This document shows positions 60,399-64,000 of a DNA stretch of 64,000 bases, piece by piece. The stretch is from Lentisphaerota bacterium. GTDB lineage: Bacteria > Verrucomicrobiota > Lentisphaeria > Victivallales > Victivallaceae. The DNA lies in the NCBI GenBank assembly GCA_015061605.1, contig SUWH01000013.1:1-64000 (forward strand), written 5' to 3'. The number at the start of each line of letters is the position of its first letter. Positions within the stretch are counted from its first letter, which is position 1. The notes beneath the pieces were generated by a model that saw only the letters and a list, made by a program, of their open reading frames with translations, searched no databases and was not told the DNA's origin. Position numbers and translations under genes: made by a program.

Positions 60399-62705
60399 TC
60401 ACTGTTTCTTTTCAGCTTCGATCTTTTCCATCGCAGCCTTGTCAGCAAGTGAAAGGTTGCCTTCCACTCTGCCGTTGTCCAGCGGACTGGCAATTCTTGC
60501 GGCAAGGTCACGGAACATACGGCGAAGATCGATCGTACCGCAAATGGCAAACCAGACCGCCGTGATGACTGCCATGGTGCCGGGGATGATAAGGAAGGTG
60601 ATCAGGAAGTACCAACCCCACCAGGCAAACGGCCACGGATCGATCAAGTTCCAAACCAGAACAAGGATGAATGTTCCGAGGAAACGGTAGATCACTGAGT
60701 AAACGAAGTATCCCCAGGCGATCACTTTGTCACCGGTAGTGTATTCCGGAGTGATGCCGATAAGTTTGTTGTAGACATTTCTCCACGACCACACGCTGGT
60801 GATGGTACGCTTGCCGTCAATGGCATATTTGCCGCGATGGAGCATCCGGTCAAGATTGAACGGTTCTTTGCTGGTGAGATAAGAAATCACACAGTACAAA
60901 ATCAGCGTGGTCGCCATGGTGATGAAATACCATTCATAACTGTTGATCGGACATTTTACTGCATTCATCCGCCAGACAACAATGGGTTCAAAGGGACCGG
61001 AAAGAGTTTCAAGGATCTTGCCGACATGCTTATCCCAGCCGTTGGATGAGAGCCACGGATATACCATGTTTGCCCAGTTTCGCTGGACGAAGAGACCGAT
61101 GATTGCCATGGACATACCGGTAACCAGACTGGTCCACGCACCTTTGGTCGTTCCGAAACGGCTGTACAGCCCGAATACGATCACCGGACCGCAGCCGCCG
61201 ACCCACATCGTACAGACAAGCGTCATATACATGGTGATATAATCCAGCTGGGACATGAAACTCGAACCGAGGAAGAAGAAGATACCCACTCCGATCGCTG
61301 TAAAGCGCAGCATCCACATATGCTGTTTGGGGGTCAGGTCTTTTTTGATCAGCGGCAGGAAAAGATCCTGACTGATCGTCACTGTCGAACTGAATATACG
61401 GGTGTCATCGGTCGAAATCATCGCCATGAGCATCAACAGACAGAATAATCCCAGCATACCCGGCGGCAGCATCTGCCGCAAGGCGGTCGGCAGCATCTGC
61501 TGATAGTAAAGGGTGCGGAACTGCTGGAAAAGAGAGTTTTTCTGTCCTTTGTTCCCTTCGGCAGATACTGTTTTGTAAACCGTATCAAGGTAGGGGGTAT
61601 CGACATTTTGTTTTTCAGACAACGGCTTATCGGTAGCAGGATTATACTGCGGTACCGGCACTTTACTGATATTTTCACTGACCTGCTGCCGCAGTGAAGC
61701 ATCTGCAATCAATTCGTTTGATATTTTCCGGGTCAGATTGGTTCTGATTTCATGCGCCTGAGAACTGAAGTGGTAGTGGGTCAGAAAGGTCAGTATGGCA
61801 ACGGCAAGCAGCACATAAAGTATCTGTCCCATTGCAGTACGCCAGGTGCCGAGCAAACCTGCCATTTTCTGTTCGTGGGGGGATTTTGCAGCTGTGGATG
61901 CTCCGCCGCCGCCCGCCCAGCTTGAACGGTGCATAAAAGTTCCGAGGATGCTGACCATCAACAAAAAGAAGTTGAATTCACGCAGTTCATGGATGTCGAA
62001 CGGATTAAGAAAGTTTTCACCCGCTGCACGGTTTGCCATGACCGGCATAATTTCTTCTGTCCAGGAAAATTTGTACAGCACATAAACCACGAAGATCACC
62101 ATCAATGGATAACAGATAAAGCCCTGGATCGTGTCGGTGACGATGATCGACAGTGTACCGCCGATACAGATGATAAATATGGCGATCGACAACAGCAGAA
62201 GCATCAAAGCGTTAAAGGTCGGGATTTCAAGACCGAATATCTGAAAAGTTTTCGGAAGATCAAGAAAGTAGATGAAAAAACGCGCCGCCAGTGACGGCAT
62301 GATCATATTGGCACACATTTCCGTAAAACTGCGGAGAATTGCTGCAAAGATCCGCAGTTTACGGCTGTAACGCAGTTCCAGAAACTGTCCGATACTCTGG
62401 GCTTTGGTTTCCCGGAAACGGTAGGTGCAGTATCCGAAAAGGCTCAAAATAACCGCAAGCGGCAAGGTGATCGTCTGCCAGAATGAGAGAGCAAATCCGG
62501 TTTTGTAGTGGATCTCGACATACGCCAGCAAACTGATGATCGACAGCGCATTGGCGATATCGCCGATGGAGATCACATAACGGCCGCAGACCCGGCCCGC
62601 AGACAGAAATGTCGTGATATCTTTTAAATATCGCCTTGAATAAAGTCCCATGCCGAGAACTATCGCCAGCGGCACAATTACGATCAACCAATCAAACCAA
62701 CTCAT
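60399..62705 (-). CDS. sodium:solute symporter family transporter
   Basis: A 768-residue protein with more than a dozen membrane segments and the SSS features SAGRVCGRYVISIGDIANALSI (about 35-55) and YRFRETKAQSIGQFLELRYSRKLR (about 95-118). It is longer than typical (about 500-600) owing to an about 90-residue hydrophilic loop (about 320-410) and a charged C-terminal tail. The substrate is unknown but is probably a sugar acid or oligosaccharide, since it lies 31 bases after a GH28 gene in the same direction. AAAGGAG before the ATG. Its native terminator region is replaced by the Rhs island. Confidence 0.88.
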   Translation of the reverse strand: MSWFDWLIVIVPLAIVLGMGLYSRRYLKDITTFLSAGRVCGRYVISIGDIANALSIISLLAYVEIHYKTGFALSFWQTITLPLAVILSLFGYCTYRFRETKAQSIGQFLELRYSRKLRIFAAILRSFTEMCANMIMPSLAARFFIYFLDLPKTFQIFGLEIPTFNALMLLLLSIAIFIICIGGTLSIIVTDTIQGFICYPLMVIFVVYVLYKFSWTEEIMPVMANRAAGENFLNPFDIHELREFNFFLLMVSILGTFMHRSSWAGGGGASTAAKSPHEQKMAGLLGTWRTAMGQILYVLLAVAILTFLTHYHFSSQAHEIRTNLTRKISNELIADASLRQQVSENISKVPVPQYNPATDKPLSEKQNVDTPYLDTVYKTVSAEGNKGQKNSLFQQFRTLYYQQMLPTALRQMLPPGMLGLFCLLMLMAMISTDDTRIFSSTVTISQDLFLPLIKKDLTPKQHMWMLRFTAIGVGIFFFLGSSFMSQLDYITMYMTLVCTMWVGGCGPVIVFGLYSRFGTTKGAWTSLVTGMSMAIIGLFVQRNWANMVYPWLSSNGWDKHVGKILETLSGPFEPIVVWRMNAVKCPINSYEWYFITMATTLILYCVISYLTSKEPFNLDRMLHRGKYAIDGKRTITSVWSWRNVYNKLIGITPEYTTGDKVIAWGYFVYSVIYRFLGTFILVLVWNLIDPWPFAWWGWYFLITFLIIPGTMAVITAVWFAICGTIDLRRMFRDLAARIASPLDNGRVEGNLSLADKAAMEKIEAEKKQ

Positions 62706-62736
62706 AAAACTCCTTTTATATTTATTTAAAAATTAT

Positions 62737-64000
62737 TTATTCAATTATACCGGAAACCGGTTTGCCGAAAGAACAATTTTCAATTTCGATCCCGTGATTG
62801 CGGTACAGCATCATCGAATACTGCCATTCTGAAGCAAAATCCCCCCAATCCACAGAACATTTTTCAAATCTGACATTGCGTGCATGAGCAACGTAGATCG
62901 CACAATCCGGAACCTCTTTCGACCACAGACTGTAAGGACCGACAGGATCGGATGAATGGATCTTCAGAACCCCGTTGCAGCTCATTTTCATGTCGAAAAA
63001 GCTGAAGCCGTCGACCCCGGTTTCAGCACATCCGCAAATTACAGACGGCAGTTTGAATGTCCCGCGGATATTGCGGAACGAAATGTTGCGGATCTCTTTT
63101 GCTGCCGGTTCCGGCGTGGCTCCGCGCACCTGACTGGAGATGAAAAACATCCGGTCAACATCCATCTGCAGATTTTCAAAACTGATATTTTCAATCTGTA
63201 CTCCGCGGGTGGGATCGGTGCTGTAATTCGAGTTGAAACCGACCGCATCCCGGCAATTATGAAAGACGATATTGGAAACATTTATGTTGCGGACGATCCC
63301 GTTACCGACACCGAAGCGGAATGCCATCGTCCGGGAATGCAGTACGCAGTTGGTAACGGTGGCATATTCGCAGGGACGGGGATTTTTCAGCAAATCGCAG
63401 TTGCCGCGGAAAGTAATGCAGTCATCCCCGGTATCAATGATGCAGTCGGAGATGACGACTTTCCGGCAGCAGTCAATATCCAGACCGTCGCCGTTGGCGG
63501 TACGTTGATCATTCAAAATCCGGAGACCGCGGACGAATACATCTTCGCAACCGTGGAAAAAGCAGGTCCAGTAGGAGGAGTTGTACAGCTGAACATTTTC
63601 AAGATGCACATTGCTGCATTCACAGAAATAGATCATCTGCCCCGGCCGCCAGACTCCTTTGAGTGACTCGTTCCAGGCGCTGCCGGGCTGAAATTTTCCT
63701 GCATACGGAACTTCGTCTGCACCGTAAAATGCTTTGCGGTTGCCGTCGATGCGGCCGCCGCCGCTGATTATGATATTTTCCTGTTCAAGAGCGACGATCA
63801 GATGCGCTCCGGAGGCGTTCTCCGAAGGATGCGCCTTGTTCTGCGGACAGAAGTCATCCGCATTGTAGTCCTCCGGATCGGGACTGCCGAGCAGCGTGGC
63901 TCCCGGTTCCAGAAAGAGTCCGCCGTCGGACTTCAAATACAAGGTGCCGGTAAGATAGGTTCCGGGCGGGAAATGTACCACTCCGCCGGCATCGATCGCC
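62737..64000 (-). CDS. glycoside hydrolase family 28 (polygalacturonase-like), 5' end outside window
   Basis: A right-handed beta-helix protein, at least 421 codons, open to the window edge (frame continues as DAGGVVHFPPGTYLTGTL, the standard GH28 start region). It shows GATLLGS, IISGGGRIDG, SSYWTCFFHGCEDV, NGDGLDIDCC and DTGDDCITFRG (the catalytic Asp pairs). The usual GHG triad position reads FRFGVGNG, a change also known in some bacterial GH28 members. It would cleave galacturonan or rhamnogalacturonan; the signal peptide, if any, lies outside the window. Confidence 0.88.
   Translation of the reverse strand, partial: AIDAGGVVHFPPGTYLTGTLYLKSDGGLFLEPGATLLGSPDPEDYNADDFCPQNKAHPSENASGAHLIVALEQENIIISGGGRIDGNRKAFYGADEVPYAGKFQPGSAWNESLKGVWRPGQMIYFCECSNVHLENVQLYNSSYWTCFFHGCEDVFVRGLRILNDQRTANGDGLDIDCCRKVVISDCIIDTGDDCITFRGNCDLLKNPRPCEYATVTNCVLHSRTMAFRFGVGNGIVRNINVSNIVFHNCRDAVGFNSNYSTDPTRGVQIENISFENLQMDVDRMFFISSQVRGATPEPAAKEIRNISFRNIRGTFKLPSVICGCAETGVDGFSFFDMKMSCNGVLKIHSSDPVGPYSLWSKEVPDCAIYVAHARNVRFEKCSVDWGDFASEWQYSMMLYRNHGIEIENCSFGKPVSGIIE

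Overview
The window looks like a chromosomal segment of a Lentisphaerota bacterium (Victivallis-like, anaerobic gut type). This is inferred from gene content, not from a marker-gene search. The supporting genes are proteins with a type IV-prepilin N-terminus ([18 protein letters not shown]), two secreted DUF4838 proteins, GH43/GH28/GH4/GH15-like glycosidases, a sodium:solute symporter with a polygalacturonase, and the pair 'NifU-like scaffold + GGGtGRT protein' that is typical of anaerobes. Gene spacing is tight. Most promoters that can be read follow TTGAMA-(16/17)-TATATT.

Layout. 0-7.3 kb: a DUF790/Bax1-type nuclease, then sugar locus 1 (AraC regulator divergent from DUF4838, pseudopilin and GH43 genes). 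7.5-16.6 kb: housekeeping genes (class II aldolase, the scaffold/GGGtGRT pair, CYTH phosphatase, RarA, a proline-rich secreted protein overlapping signal peptidase I, CapA-like protein, FKBP). 16.6-21.3 kb: repeat-rich zone (3.5 copies of a 209-bp tandem repeat and a 320-bp MITE) with an AT-rich OpgB-like transferase and a MarC-like protein. 20.9-25.7 kb: a cell-surface operon with a YidC/Oxa1 + CDP-glycerol glycerophosphotransferase fusion, a LicC-like nucleotidyltransferase, a small membrane protein and a phosphoethanolamine-transferase-like enzyme whose 3' end is replaced by repeat DNA and a duplicated piece of rlmI. 25.9-35.2 kb: eleven tightly spaced minus-strand genes from queD to rlmI (queuosine precursor genes, membrane and lipoproteins, metY, nrdR). 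35.4-36.5 kb: serC. 37.2-43.9 kb: the branched-chain amino-acid operon ilvB-ilvN-ilvC-ilvD-ilvA-ridA, preceded by two successive Ile-rich leader peptides, each followed by an intrinsic terminator (tandem attenuation). 44-54.4 kb: sugar locus 2 (AraC divergent from DUF5596 acyltransferase-like, pseudopilin, DUF4838-CBM9, TPR, GH15-like, PIG-L deacetylase, GH4). 54.4-60.4 kb: an AT-rich island of 5'-truncated Rhs tips with putative immunity genes, bounded by a 20-bp inverted repeat and carrying a promoter between 14-bp inverted repeats (possible invertible switch). 60.4-64 kb: sodium:solute symporter and a GH28 polygalacturonase that runs off the window.

Mobile DNA is the other theme. Two families of non-coding MITE-like elements can be delimited exactly. 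Family B is 276 bp with 8-bp target duplications (two copies); one copy sits in the loop of the rarA terminator hairpin. Family C is 320/379 bp with 9-bp target duplications (two copies). Fragments of both families, pieces of the rlmI 3' end and copies of the 209-bp repeat are scattered through the first 37 kb. No tRNA, rRNA, CRISPR array or replication origin was recognised.
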